Shown one piece after another: positions 34,633 through 45,062 of a stretch of 64,000 nt of DNA (position 1 is its first letter; every line of letters begins with the position of its first letter). Source of the DNA: Massilia sp. IC2-278 (GTDB lineage: Bacteria; Pseudomonadota; Gammaproteobacteria; Burkholderiales; Burkholderiaceae_D); assembly GCF_020708045.1 (NCBI RefSeq), contig NZ_JAJFES010000016.1, positions 48,363 to 112,362 on the forward strand. Reading direction: 5' to 3'. A program made the translations under genes and the position numbers. The notes below the pieces were generated by a model that saw only the letters and a program-made list of their open reading frames with translations, was not told the DNA's origin and did no database searches.

Positions 34633-35673
34633 ATGAAAAAAACAATTTCTCTCACGCTGATGGCGGGCGCTGCCGCTCTGGTCGCCGGTGCCGCCCTGGC
34701 CCAGTCGCCGCAGCCGGCCAAGGCCGACGCGGCCATGCAAAAGGTGCTCGACGCCCAGGCATCGCTGAACCCGAAGCCGATCGAGACCCTCACGCCCGAA
34801 GAAGCGCGCAAGCAGCCCACGCCCGCCGACGGCGTGAAGAAAGTCCTGGCCGACATGAAAAAATCGACCGCACCCGAACCCGGCGTGACGGTCAAGGACA
34901 TGACGGTGGGCAGCGGTGACGCCAGCTTCCCGGTCCACATCTATACGCCGGAAGGCAAGGGTCCGTTCCCGGTGATGGTGTACTACCACGGCGGCGGCTT
35001 CGTGATCGCCGACACGGAGGTCTACGACGCCACCCCGCGCGCGCTGGCCAAGATGGCGAATGCGATCATGGTCTCGGTGGACTACCGCCGCGCCCCGGAA
35101 CACAAGTTCCCGGCCGCCCCGAACGATGCCTTCGCGGCCTACCAGTGGGTGCTGGCGCATGCCAAGGAAATCAACGGCGACCCGATGCGCGTGGCGGTCG
35201 GCGGCGAGAGCGCCGGCGGCAACCTGGCGACCGTGGTCTCGATGATGGCGCGCGACAAGAAAGTCCAGATGCCGGTGCACCAGCTGCTGGTCTACCCGGT
35301 CGTCAACGACGACATGAACACGCCCTCGTACAAGACGAATGCGAATGCCAAGCCGCTCAACAAGCCGATGATGGCCTGGTTCTTCAAGCACTACGGCGGC
35401 GATCCGAAGAACCCGTACGCACTGCCGATGAAGGCGACTTCGCTGAAGGGCCTGCCGCCGGCGACGATCGTCGCTGCCGAAATCGACCCGCTGCTGTCCG
35501 AGGGTAAAGCCTATGCGGACAAGCTGAAGAAGGATGGCGTGGCCGTCAGCTACAAGGAATACAGCGGCGTGACCCATGAATTCTTCGGCATGGGCGCGGT
35601 GGTGCCGAAGGCGAAGGAAGCGGAACAGTTCGCGGCGGACGAACTGAAGAAGGCGTTTGCAGCGAAGAAGTAA
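34633..35673 (+). CDS. secreted alpha/beta hydrolase, HSL-like
   Basis: 346 residues with a signal peptide (residues 1-~23, ending A-L-A-Q). The hydrolase core shows the oxyanion-hole motif Y-H-G-G-G-F, the nucleophile elbow G-E-S-A-G-G (Ser), an acid candidate E-I-D-P-L, and the catalytic His in V-T-H-E-F-F-G. This order is that of the hormone-sensitive lipase group (esterases on short acyl or aryl esters). ATG 34633 is the start; GGGAG lies about 9 bases upstream, and the signal peptide begins there. The periplasmic location suggests scavenging of esters; substrate unknown. Confidence 0.9.
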   Translation: MKKTISLTLMAGAAALVAGAALAQSPQPAKADAAMQKVLDAQASLNPKPIETLTPEEARKQPTPADGVKKVLADMKKSTAPEPGVTVKDMTVGSGDASFPVHIYTPEGKGPFPVMVYYHGGGFVIADTEVYDATPRALAKMANAIMVSVDYRRAPEHKFPAAPNDAFAAYQWVLAHAKEINGDPMRVAVGGESAGGNLATVVSMMARDKKVQMPVHQLLVYPVVNDDMNTPSYKTNANAKPLNKPMMAWFFKHYGGDPKNPYALPMKATSLKGLPPATIVAAEIDPLLSEGKAYADKLKKDGVAVSYKEYSGVTHEFFGMGAVVPKAKEAEQFAADELKKAFAAKK

Positions 35674-35797
35674 GCGAAAAGCCAACCCGGCTGCTGTCAG
35701 GCTGGGTGACCGATGGCTTGCCCAGCGGTTCTCCGGTGCTTGATGTAGGATGCGCAATATTATCGTTTACGCACACCGCGTCATCTCCGGAGAACCC

Positions 35798-36751
35798 ATG
35801 AACAAGACCGTCCTGCGCGCGCTGGCCGCCGCCTGCGCTGCCGCCTGCATCGCCGCCCCTTCCTTCGCCGCCGCCCCGATGGCGAAGACCCCTGCTCCCG
35901 GCTACTTCCGCGTGATGCTGGGCCAGTTCGAAGTCACCCCGCTGTCCGACGGCACCGTCGACCTGCCGGTCGACAAGCTGTTGAGCGACAAGGCCGAGAA
36001 GACGCAGGCCACGCTGGCGAAGTCTTTCCTGAAAGCCCCGCTCGAAACCTCGGACAACGCCTTCCTGGTCAACACCGGCAAGAAGCTGATCCTGGTCGAC
36101 ACCGGCGCCGGCGTGCTGTTCGGGCCGACCCTCGGCAAGCTGCTGGCGAACATGAAGGCGGCCGGCTACACGCCCGAGCAGGTCGACGAGGTCTACCTGA
36201 CCCACTTCCACAGCGACCACCTGGGCGGATTGACCAGCGCGGCGAAACCGGCCTTCCCGAATGCCGTCGTACGCGCCTCCAAGATTGAAGCCGATCACTG
36301 GCTGAGCCAGGCGAACATGGACAAGGCGCCGGCCGACGGCAAGGACACGTTCAAGAACGCGATGGCCGCGCTCGACCCTTACGTCAAGGCCGGCCGCTTC
36401 AAGACCTTCGAGGGCGATGTCGAGGTATCGCCGGGCTTCCGCGCGCTGGGCGGGCATGGGCATACGCCGGGGCACACCACCTTCGTCGTCGAGAGTGGCG
36501 GGCAGAAGATGATACTGATCGGCGACCTGATCCACGTGGCGGCGGTGCAGTTCGAGAATCCGGCGGTGACAATCGGCTTCGACGGCGACCAGAAGGCGGC
36601 AGCGGCGGCGCGCAAGAAGCTGTTCGACATGGCGGCCAAGGATGGATCACTGGTCGGCGGCGCGCATCTGCAGTTCCCGGGGCTGGGGCATCTGCGGGCC
36701 GAGGGCAAGGGGTATCGCTTCGTACCGGTGAATTACACGCAGATGCGGTAA
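35798..36751 (+). CDS. secreted MBL-fold metallo-hydrolase
   Basis: 317 residues. A signal peptide (residues 1-~25, A-P-S-F-A-A-A-P) is followed by a metallo-beta-lactamase fold: zinc motif T-H-F-H-S-D-H-L-G-G near residue 130, further His in G-H-T-P-G-H-T-T near 216 and the bridging Asp in I-G-D-L-I-H near 234. ATG 35798 has GGAGA about 5 bases upstream. This subgroup includes quorum-quenching lactonases, methyl parathion hydrolase-like and unknown enzymes; I cannot choose among them. It may be a separate transcript from the esterase, 124 bases upstream. Confidence 0.88.
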   Translation: MNKTVLRALAAACAAACIAAPSFAAAPMAKTPAPGYFRVMLGQFEVTPLSDGTVDLPVDKLLSDKAEKTQATLAKSFLKAPLETSDNAFLVNTGKKLILVDTGAGVLFGPTLGKLLANMKAAGYTPEQVDEVYLTHFHSDHLGGLTSAAKPAFPNAVVRASKIEADHWLSQANMDKAPADGKDTFKNAMAALDPYVKAGRFKTFEGDVEVSPGFRALGGHGHTPGHTTFVVESGGQKMILIGDLIHVAAVQFENPAVTIGFDGDQKAAAAARKKLFDMAAKDGSLVGGAHLQFPGLGHLRAEGKGYRFVPVNYTQMR

Positions 36752-36787
36752 GGGCGGCCGGCGATTGCTAATACGTTAGCGATCGAC

Positions 36788-36850
36788 GCGTGGACGGCGC
36801 AAGCGGCGCGGGTACCTCAGGCGTTACAGGCAGAGCCGTCCACCCTACGG
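36788..36850. repeat. degenerate REP-like element with long loop
   Basis: GCGTGGACGGC (36788-36798) is the reverse complement of GCCGTCCAC (36836-36844) at its core, followed by CCTAC (36845-36849), as in the dispersed family. The loop here is far longer than in other copies, suggesting decay or an insertion. Located between two convergent genes. Confidence 0.5.
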
Positions 36851-36875
36851 ATACGCCGCCGGTGCCGCAGGTGCT

Positions 36876-39341
36876 TCACGCCGGCGCGCCGCGCACGTCG
36901 GCCAGCAACTCCGCCAGCTGGTCGAAATCCACCGGCTTGACCAGGTGATGCCGGAATCCCGCCTCGCGCGCGGCGCGCTTGTCCTGCTCCTGGCCATAGC
37001 CCGACACGGCGATCAGCACCGCGTCCGCCGTCTCGGGCTGGGCCAGCAGGCGCCGCGCCAGTTCGTTGCCGTCGATTTCGGGCAGGCCGATATCGAGCAG
37101 GAACACGTCCGGCGCCGCCGCGCGCGCGCGCTCCAGCGCGCGGCGCGAATCGTGCTCCACTTCCACCGCGTGCCCGGCCGCATCGAGCAGCATGGCCAGG
37201 GTCTCGGCGGCGTCGACGTTGTCGTCCACCACCATCACCCGCAATGGCCCGCCCGATGCCGCGGCGCCGGCGGGCGCGGTATCGGGCACGGCGACCGGCG
37301 TGGCCAGCGGCAGTGTCACGGTAAAGATACTGCCCCGCCCCGGCCCCGGACTGGCACAGGCAACGCTGCCGCCGTGCAGTTCGACCAGGTTGCGCACCAG
37401 CGCCAGGCCCAATCCCAGCCCGCCCTGCGAACGGTCGCTCGAGCGCTTGGCCTGGGCGAACAGGTCAAAGGCGCGCTCGGTGAGTTCCTGCTCCATGCCG
37501 ATGCCCTCGTCGCACACGGCCAGTTCCAGCATGCCGTCCTTGTGCCGCACCTCGATGTCGATGGCGCATTCCTCGGGCGTGTACTTGACGGCGTTGTTCA
37601 GCAGATTGGCGAGCACCTGCACCAGGCGCGCGCGGTCGCCTTGCACGCTGAGGGGCACGGCAGGCAGGTGCACGCCCAGGGTCTGGCGCCGCGCCAGCAG
37701 CAGCGGACGGACCTGCTCCGCCGCCTCGTCGACGATGCTGCGTACGTCGAGCACGGCCTTGTCGAGCACGATCAGGCCGCGCGTCACGCGCGACACGTCG
37801 AGCAGGTCGTCGACCAGGCGCGTCATGTGCTTCACCTGGCGCCCGATGATGGCGCTGCTCTGGCGCACCCGGGTTTCGTTCAGCATGCCCATGTCGAGCA
37901 GCATGGCGGCCGACTTGATCGGCGCCAGCGGGTTGCGCAGCTCGTGCGCCAGCATGGCCAGGAATTCGTCCTTGCGCTGGTCGGCCGCCTTCAGCTTTTC
38001 CTCGGCCAGCTTGCGGTCGGTGATGTCGCGGAAGAAGATCGCGATGCCGCCGTCCTGCATCGGAAAGGCACGGATCTCGTTCCAGCCGCAGCGCCCGTCG
38101 ACCGGCGGCAGCTGGTACTCGGCGGCGCCGGCGCGGCGCCCTTCCATCACCCGGCGCAGCATGAGGCTGGCCTCGTCATCGGCCGATTCGGGGAACAGTT
38201 CCCAGTGCGTGCGGCCGACCACCTGGTCCAGGCTCAGGTGGCAGATGCGCAGGCCCTCGGCATTCATTTCGACGATGCGCCAGTCGCGGTCGAGCCGCGC
38301 GAAGCCTTCGCCGATGGTGTCGAAGATGTAGCGGCTGCGGTCGCGTTCGGCGCGCAGCGCGGCCTGGGTGCGCGCGCCGTCGAGCGCGGTCCAGGTGCGT
38401 TCGGCGGTGTCGCGCGTGAAGCGCAGTTCGTCCGCGTTCCAGCGATGCGGCGCGTCGCGGTTGATGCTGAGGAAGGCGTCCAGGCGGCCGGCGCGCACCA
38501 GCGGCACCGTCACCAGCGCGCCGATGCCCTCCTCGTGAAAGCGTACCGGCCAGTCGGCGGTGCGCGCATCGAGCGCGGCATTGTCGATGACCACGGTCTC
38601 GCCTGCGCGCAGGGCGGCGCCGAGCCCGGGACCGAAGTCGTCGATCCGGTAGCTGGCCTGCGACAGGCCGGGCGTACCCGGGCGCAGCCACTGGCTGGCC
38701 AGCGTGAAGTGCATGCCTTCGGCATCGACCTCGCCGTACAGCACGCGCGCCAGGTCGAGCTCCTCGCCCAGCAGGGCGCCGGCGGTGGCCAGCACCTCGG
38801 CCGGCGCGTGCAGCGGGCGCAGGGCGTCGGACAGCTTCAGTTCGAGCGCGCCGCGGCGCTCGGCGCGCAGGCGTTCGGTGGTTTCGACGGCGGTGCAGTA
38901 CATGCCGGCCACGCGCCCGGCGCCGTCGTGCAGCGGCGAGTACGAGAAGGTGAAATTGGCCGGCTCGCGCGCGCCGTTGCGCACGATGGGGATTTCCAGG
39001 TCTTCGAAATGGACACCCTTGCCGGACAGGGCGCGGTCGATGATCGGCACCAGCTGGGGCCAGGCATCGGACCAGACGCGCTGGAAGGGCTCGCCCAATG
39101 CCGCCGGATGGCGTTCGCCCAGCATCTGCACATAGGCGTCGTTGTACAGCATGCGCAGGTCCGGCCCCCAGGCGATGAACATCGGCAGCGCCGAGTCGAG
39201 CGCCATCGCGACGGCGGTCGCCAGTTGGGGCGGCCAGTCGTCGGGATGTCCGAGGGGAGAATGCCGCCAGTCGTGCGCGCCGATCAGGGCGCGCAGGCTG
39301 GCGGGGGCCGCGTCATGGGCAGCCCGCAAGAATCCGTGCAT
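36876..39341 (-). CDS. hybrid sensor histidine kinase / response regulator (PAS-GAF-PAS)
   Basis: 821 residues, soluble. Domains in order: a PAS-type sensor (residues ~40-165, A-W-G-P-D-L-R-M-L-Y-N-D-A-Y), a GAF domain (~175-330), a second PAS (~335-455, Y-I-F-D-T-I-G-E-G-F-A-R-L-D), HisKA with F-L-A-M-L-A-H-E-L-R-N-P-L (phospho-His), the ATPase domain (N-L-L-N-N-A-V-K-Y; G-L-G-L-G-L-A-L-V) and a C-terminal receiver with V-V-D-D-N and the accepting Asp in F-L-L-D-I-G-L-P. All catalytic features are intact. Signal and target are unknown; no histidine phosphotransferase is adjacent. It is alone on this strand. Confidence 0.93.
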   Translation of the reverse strand: MHGFLRAAHDAAPASLRALIGAHDWRHSPLGHPDDWPPQLATAVAMALDSALPMFIAWGPDLRMLYNDAYVQMLGERHPAALGEPFQRVWSDAWPQLVPIIDRALSGKGVHFEDLEIPIVRNGAREPANFTFSYSPLHDGAGRVAGMYCTAVETTERLRAERRGALELKLSDALRPLHAPAEVLATAGALLGEELDLARVLYGEVDAEGMHFTLASQWLRPGTPGLSQASYRIDDFGPGLGAALRAGETVVIDNAALDARTADWPVRFHEEGIGALVTVPLVRAGRLDAFLSINRDAPHRWNADELRFTRDTAERTWTALDGARTQAALRAERDRSRYIFDTIGEGFARLDRDWRIVEMNAEGLRICHLSLDQVVGRTHWELFPESADDEASLMLRRVMEGRRAGAAEYQLPPVDGRCGWNEIRAFPMQDGGIAIFFRDITDRKLAEEKLKAADQRKDEFLAMLAHELRNPLAPIKSAAMLLDMGMLNETRVRQSSAIIGRQVKHMTRLVDDLLDVSRVTRGLIVLDKAVLDVRSIVDEAAEQVRPLLLARRQTLGVHLPAVPLSVQGDRARLVQVLANLLNNAVKYTPEECAIDIEVRHKDGMLELAVCDEGIGMEQELTERAFDLFAQAKRSSDRSQGGLGLGLALVRNLVELHGGSVACASPGPGRGSIFTVTLPLATPVAVPDTAPAGAAASGGPLRVMVVDDNVDAAETLAMLLDAAGHAVEVEHDSRRALERARAAAPDVFLLDIGLPEIDGNELARRLLAQPETADAVLIAVSGYGQEQDKRAAREAGFRHHLVKPVDFDQLAELLADVRGAPA

Positions 39342-39422
39342 ATTGACATTTTCTCACATGATGTCCGCTGCACGATGCACGGATGGGGCGGGGGTTACGG
39401 CTTACGCATTACAGCTTGCGCA

Positions 39423-40043
39423 TTACAATTTAATAAAGTGCTCGCGGTAGTACTTCAGTTCCTCGACCGACTCGATGATGTCGGCCAGGGCGGTGTGCTT
39501 CTGGTGCTTCTTGAAGCCCGAGGCCAGTTCCGGCTTCCAGCGGCGGCACAGTTCCTTCAGGGTCGACACGTCCAGGTTACGGTAGTGGAAGAAGGCTTCC
39601 AGCTTCGGCATGCCGCGCGCCATGAAGCGGCGGTCCTGGCAGATCGAGTTGCCGCACATCGGCGATTTGTTGGCCGGGACGTACTGCTTGAGGAAGGCGA
39701 TCAGCTGGGCTTCGGCATCGGCTTCGGTGACGGTCGACGCCTTGACGCGGTCGATCAGGCCCGACTTGCCGTGGGTGCCCTTGTTCCAGTTGTCCATCTT
39801 GTCCAGGGTTTCGTCGGACTGGTGGATGGCGAACACCGGGCCTTCGGCGATCACGTTCAGGTCGGCGTCGGTGACGACGACAGCCACTTCGATGATGCGG
39901 TCGTTGTCCGGATCGAGGCCGGTCATTTCCATGTCCACCCAGACCAGGTTCATCTCGTTCGGACGCTGGGGGGCTGCAGCAGGGTTGGCCGATGGGTTGC
40001 CCGCCGGGTTGTCCGATACAGTGGATTCGTTAGCTTGTGACAT
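39423..40043 (-). CDS. orn: oligoribonuclease
   Basis: 206 residues. Orn degrades 2-5 nucleotide RNA products, including the pGpG formed by EAL-type phosphodiesterases, so it is needed for c-di-GMP turnover. DEDDh motifs are intact: V-D-M-E-M-T-G-L-D, Y-V-P-A-N-K-S-P-M-C-G-N-S-I-C-Q-D-R-R-F and H-K-Q-H-T-A-L-A-D. The N-terminal 25 residues (Asn/Pro/Ala-rich) are an extension before the usual start at M-N-L-V-W-V; the in-frame M at residue ~26 is an alternative start. Divergent from the Ste24 cassette, 48 bases apart. Confidence 0.95.
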   Translation of the reverse strand: MSQANESTVSDNPAGNPSANPAAAPQRPNEMNLVWVDMEMTGLDPDNDRIIEVAVVVTDADLNVIAEGPVFAIHQSDETLDKMDNWNKGTHGKSGLIDRVKASTVTEADAEAQLIAFLKQYVPANKSPMCGNSICQDRRFMARGMPKLEAFFHYRNLDVSTLKELCRRWKPELASGFKKHQKHTALADIIESVEELKYYREHFIKL

Positions 40044-40091
40044 AATTCTCTCTTTGCCTTAAACAATCCTGCATTTTCTCACAGGCACAGA

Positions 40092-41354
40092 ATGTCTTCA
40101 CTTGCGTTTTCGGTCTTGTTCGTCGTTTTCTTCGTGCTGACGCTCGGCCTGCGCTTCTGGCTGGCCAACCGCCAGGTCCGGCACGTGCTGCGCAACCGCG
40201 CCAGCGTGCCCGGCGAATTCGCGTCCAAAGTCTCGCTCGAGACGCACCAGAAGGCGGCCGACTACACCGTGGCCAAGACCCGCTTCGGCATTGTGGCGCT
40301 GCTGTGGGGCGGCCTGGTGCTGATCGGCTTCACCCTGCTCGGCGGGCTGCAGGCCATTTCCAGCGCCCTGCTGCCGCTGGCCGGCCCCGGGATGCTACAT
40401 CAGATCCTGCTGGTGATCGCGTTTGCCGCCATCTCCGGTGTGCTCGACCTGCCTTTCGATTACTACCGCCAGTTCGTGCTCGAGGAGCGCTTCGGCTTCA
40501 ACAAGATGACCCCTGGCCTGTGGCTGGCCGACCTGGTGAAAGGCACCCTGCTCGGCGCCGCCATCGGCCTGCCGCTCATCTGGGTCGTGTTGAAACTCAT
40601 GGAGACCACCGGCTCGCTGTGGTGGTTCTGGGCCTGGTGCGTGTGGAGCGGCTTCCAGCTCTTGATGATGGTGCTGTACCCGACCGTCATCGCCCCGCTC
40701 TTCAACAAGTTCACGCCGCTGGCCGACGCCAGCCTCAAGACACGCATCGAAGGCCTGATGGCGCGCGTCGGCTTTGCATCCAAGGGACTGTTCGTGATGG
40801 ACGGCAGCCGCCGCAGCGCCCACGGCAACGCTTATTTTTCCGGCTTCGGTGCGGCCAAGCGCATCGTCTTCTTCGACACCCTGATCGAGCGCCTGGCGCC
40901 GCAGGAAATCGAGGCCGTGCTGGCCCATGAACTCGGCCACTTCAAGCTGCGCCACATCGTCAAGCGCATGGTCGTCATGTTCGCGCTGTCGCTGGGCTTC
41001 CTGGCCCTGCTCGGCTACCTGAAGGAGCAGAGCTGGTTCTACACCGGCCTGGGCGTGACGCCGATGCTGGGCGCGCCGAACGACGCCATGGCCCTGCTGC
41101 TGTTCATGCTGGTGCTGCCGATCTTTACTTTCGTGCTCGGCCCGCTGAGCGCCATCACCTCGCGCAAGCACGAGTTCGAGGCGGATGCCTTTGCGGCAAA
41201 GCACAGCAGTGCCGACGACCTGGTTTCGGCCCTGGTCAAGATGTACGAGGACAATGCCTCGACGCTGACGCCGGATCCGCTGCACTCTGCTTTCTATGAT
41301 TCGCATCCGCCGGCCTCTGTCCGGATTGCACACCTGAATGCGGCGGCGGCATGA
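40092..41354 (+). CDS. M48 family metallopeptidase (Ste24/CAAX-protease-like)
   Basis: 420 residues, integral membrane zinc protease of the Ste24 group. It has about six transmembrane helices; the active site H-E-L-G-H-F is at residues ~279-284, and the third zinc ligand Glu is in K-H-E-F-E-A-D-A near residue 358. An N-terminal helix and the R-Q-F-V-L-E-E-R-F-G-F-N loop are typical of the family. In bacteria its role in membrane protein quality control is inferred. Its stop overlaps the PhhB start by four bases (ATGA), giving a coupled three-gene cassette. Confidence 0.93.
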   Translation: MSSLAFSVLFVVFFVLTLGLRFWLANRQVRHVLRNRASVPGEFASKVSLETHQKAADYTVAKTRFGIVALLWGGLVLIGFTLLGGLQAISSALLPLAGPGMLHQILLVIAFAAISGVLDLPFDYYRQFVLEERFGFNKMTPGLWLADLVKGTLLGAAIGLPLIWVVLKLMETTGSLWWFWAWCVWSGFQLLMMVLYPTVIAPLFNKFTPLADASLKTRIEGLMARVGFASKGLFVMDGSRRSAHGNAYFSGFGAAKRIVFFDTLIERLAPQEIEAVLAHELGHFKLRHIVKRMVVMFALSLGFLALLGYLKEQSWFYTGLGVTPMLGAPNDAMALLLFMLVLPIFTFVLGPLSAITSRKHEFEADAFAAKHSSADDLVSALVKMYEDNASTLTPDPLHSAFYDSHPPASVRIAHLNAAAA

Positions 41355-41680
41355 AGCTGGTTGAGCAGCATTGCGTGCATGGTGCGCCGGCGCTCGACGC
41401 CGGCGCCGTGAACGCGCACCTGGCCGCGCTGCCGGACTGGCGCCTGCTTGGCAAGCGCATCGAGCGCGAGTACGCCTTCACCGATTACCACGAGACCATC
41501 GCCTTCGTCGATGCCCTGGCCGCGATGATCCACCAGCAAGACCACCACCCCGAACTGCGCGTGCGCTACCGCCACTGCTTGGTCGCCTTTACCACCCATT
41601 CGGCCGGCAATGCCGTGTCGATGAACGACTTTATCTGCGCTGCGAAAGCCGACGCAATCTACGAGGAACGCCGCGCATGA
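41351..41680 (+). CDS. phhB: 4a-hydroxytetrahydrobiopterin dehydratase
   Basis: 109 residues of the pterin-4a-carbinolamine dehydratase family, which recycles the pterin cofactor of phenylalanine hydroxylase. Motifs visible are the D-H-H-P-E-L active-site histidine pair near residue 57 and the T-T-H-S-A-G segment with the third His near 77. The start overlaps the Ste24 stop (ATGA) and the stop overlaps the rsgA start (ATGA), so translation is coupled on both sides. No phenylalanine hydroxylase gene is in the window. Confidence 0.93.
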   Translation: MKLVEQHCVHGAPALDAGAVNAHLAALPDWRLLGKRIEREYAFTDYHETIAFVDALAAMIHQQDHHPELRVRYRHCLVAFTTHSAGNAVSMNDFICAAKADAIYEERRA

Positions 41681-42564
41681 GCATGCTTGGAACCATCATC
41701 GCGGCCCACGGCCGCCACTACCTGGCCGATGTCGACGGCGCCAAATTTCAGTGCGTCACGCGCGGCAAGAAGACCAACGTGGCGGTCGGCGACGTGGTCC
41801 ACCTGAAGCAGACCTCGAACGACCAGGCCGTGATCGAAAAGATCGCCGACCGCACCACCCTGATCTACCGCTCCGACCAGTACAAATCGAAGCTGCTGGC
41901 GGCGAACATCTCGCGCCTGTTCATCGTGGTGGCGACCGAACCGGGTTTTGCCGACGACCTGGTCTCGCGTGCGCTGGTGGCGGCCGAGGCGGCCGGCATC
42001 GAGGCCCATCTCATCCTGAACAAGACCGACGTCGCCGATTTGCTGCCGCGCGCGCGCGAACGCGCCGCCGTGTATGGCGCGCTGGGTTATCCGGTGCACG
42101 AAGTCTCGGCGCGCGCCAATCCGGAACATGCGCTGGCCGTGCTGCAGCCGCTGCTGGCGGGGCAATCGTCGATCTTCATCGGCCAGTCGGGCATGGGCAA
42201 GTCCTCGCTCATCAATTTGCTGGTGCCGGATGCCGACATCGCCGTGCGCGAAATCTCGTCGGCGCTCGATACCGGCAAGCACACTACTACCTTTACGCGG
42301 CTGTACTGGCTGCCGGGCGGCGCGGCGATCATCGATTCGCCGGGCTTCCAGGAGTTCGGGTTGTACCACCTGAGCGAAGGCATGCTGGAGCGCGCCTTCG
42401 TCGAGTTCAAGCCTTATCTCGGCGGCTGCAAGTACTACAACTGCCGCCACCTGGCCGAGCCGCAGTGCGCGGTGCTCGATGCGGTAGCCGCCGGGAAGAT
42501 CGCCAAGCATCGGCACGAGCTGTATGCGCAGCTGCTGCACGAGTCGGCGCAGACGCTGTATTAA
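41677..42564 (+). CDS. rsgA: ribosome small-subunit GTPase A
   Basis: 295 residues. RsgA is a circularly permuted GTPase that checks late 30S maturation. An OB-fold RNA-binding domain (residues ~1-65) is followed by the permuted G motifs: N-K-T-D-V (G4) near 113, G-Q-S-G-M-G-K-S-S-L (G1) near 169 and D-S-P-G-F-Q-E (G3) near 223. A C-terminal zinc-binding knuckle has C-K-Y-Y-N-C-R-H and a later Cys. ATG 41677 overlaps the phhB stop; the longer frame from 41371 lies inside phhB in another frame and is rejected. Confidence 0.95.
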   Translation: MSMLGTIIAAHGRHYLADVDGAKFQCVTRGKKTNVAVGDVVHLKQTSNDQAVIEKIADRTTLIYRSDQYKSKLLAANISRLFIVVATEPGFADDLVSRALVAAEAAGIEAHLILNKTDVADLLPRARERAAVYGALGYPVHEVSARANPEHALAVLQPLLAGQSSIFIGQSGMGKSSLINLLVPDADIAVREISSALDTGKHTTTFTRLYWLPGGAAIIDSPGFQEFGLYHLSEGMLERAFVEFKPYLGGCKYYNCRHLAEPQCAVLDAVAAGKIAKHRHELYAQLLHESAQTLY

Positions 42565-42605
42565 GGTAGGTAGTTCCCCGAGGCCACGCGAAAAACAAAA
42601 GCCCT

Positions 42606-42611
42606 TATAAT
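42606..42611 (+). promoter_or_regulatory. consensus -10 hexamer upstream of argF
   Basis: Perfect TATAAT 30 bases before the argF ATG. No good -35 hexamer is found 17 bases upstream, so promoter strength is uncertain. The sequence also sits inside a small CCCTT...AAGGG stem. Confidence 0.35.
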
Positions 42612-42641
42612 CGAAGGGATAACAGACAAGCGAACAACGAT

Positions 42642-43568
42642 ATGCCAGGCTCCAAACCGATCAAGCACTTCCTGCAGTTCTCCGACTTCACGCTCGACGA
42701 ATTCAATTACGTGATCGAGCGCGCGACCGTCATCAAGCGCAAGTTCAAGGCCTATGAGGTCTACCACCCGTTGGTCGATCGCACGCTGGTGATGGTGTTC
42801 GAGAAGAGCTCCACGCGCACCCGCCTCTCCTTCGAGGCCGGCATGCACCAGCTGGGCGGCGCCGCGATCTACCTGAACACGCGCGACAGCCAGCTGGGCC
42901 GCGGCGAGCCGGTGGAAGACGCGGGCCAGGTGATGAGCCGCATGTGCGACATCATCATGGTGCGCACCTTCGGCCAGGACATCATCGAGCGCTTCGCCGC
43001 GCACTCGCGCGTCCCGGTCATCAATGGCCTGACCAACGAACACCATCCTTGCCAGGTGCTGGCCGATATCTTCACCTTCCACGAGCACCGCGGCGCGATT
43101 ACCGGCAAGACCGTGGCCTGGATCGGCGACGCCAACAACATGCTGTACTCGTGGCTGCAGGCGGCCGAAGTGTTCGGCTTCCACTTGAACATCGCCACGC
43201 CAAAGGGCTATGACCTCGACCCGAGCCTGGTGAGCACCAGCCGCTACACCCTGTTCGACAACCCGGCCGATGCCTGCGAGGGCGCGCACCTGGTCAGTAC
43301 CGACGTGTGGACCAGCATGGGCTTCGAGAAGGAAAACGCCGAGCGCCTGAAGGCTTTTGACGGCTTCATCGTGGACGCCGCCAAGATGGCGCGCGCCACC
43401 CCGGACGCGCTGTTCATGCACTGCCTGCCGGCCCACCGCGGCGAGGAAGTCGCGGCCGAGGTCATCGACGGCCCGCAGTCGGTGGTCTGGGACGAAGCCG
43501 AGAACCGCCTGCACGTGCAGAAGGCGCTGATCGAATACCTGCTGCTCGGCCGCATCGAAGACAAGTAA
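42642..43568 (+). CDS. argF: ornithine carbamoyltransferase
   Basis: 308 residues. The enzyme joins carbamoyl phosphate and ornithine to make citrulline in arginine synthesis. The carbamoyl-phosphate site S-S-T-R-T-R is at residues ~53-58, a second site motif H-P-C-Q is near 133, and the ornithine-binding H-C-L-P-A is near 263. Length and motifs are canonical. argG follows after 131 bases, so the two steps citrulline and argininosuccinate formation are adjacent. Confidence 0.96.
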   Translation: MPGSKPIKHFLQFSDFTLDEFNYVIERATVIKRKFKAYEVYHPLVDRTLVMVFEKSSTRTRLSFEAGMHQLGGAAIYLNTRDSQLGRGEPVEDAGQVMSRMCDIIMVRTFGQDIIERFAAHSRVPVINGLTNEHHPCQVLADIFTFHEHRGAITGKTVAWIGDANNMLYSWLQAAEVFGFHLNIATPKGYDLDPSLVSTSRYTLFDNPADACEGAHLVSTDVWTSMGFEKENAERLKAFDGFIVDAAKMARATPDALFMHCLPAHRGEEVAAEVIDGPQSVVWDEAENRLHVQKALIEYLLLGRIEDK

Positions 43569-43699
43569 AATACCCGGGATTGTTAAGCAGTACCCTTTGA
43601 AAGCAGCACCCTTTGTTTGATCGTCGGCCGCCCTTCCTGCCCCCAGCAGGAAAGGCGGGCCGGCTGACCGACCTCCCCTCCCTCCACACTGGAACACCA

Positions 43700-44932
<1,233 letters not shown>

Positions 44933-44964
44933 GGCGGCCAACAAGCTCGCTGCTGATGAATGAG

Positions 44965-44989
44965 AAGCCGCCTTCGGGCGGCTTTTTTT
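44965..44989 (+). terminator. intrinsic terminator after argG
   Basis: AAGCCGCC-TTCG-GGCGGC followed by seven T residues. A TTCG tetraloop with a strong G-C stem, 32 bases after the argG stop. Confidence 0.92.
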
Positions 44990-45062
44990 ATGTCGTCGAA
45001 CCGGGGGAGCCACCCTACAAAACCGCGCACGTGGGTAAAATATTGTTTTTACGACCACGGCC

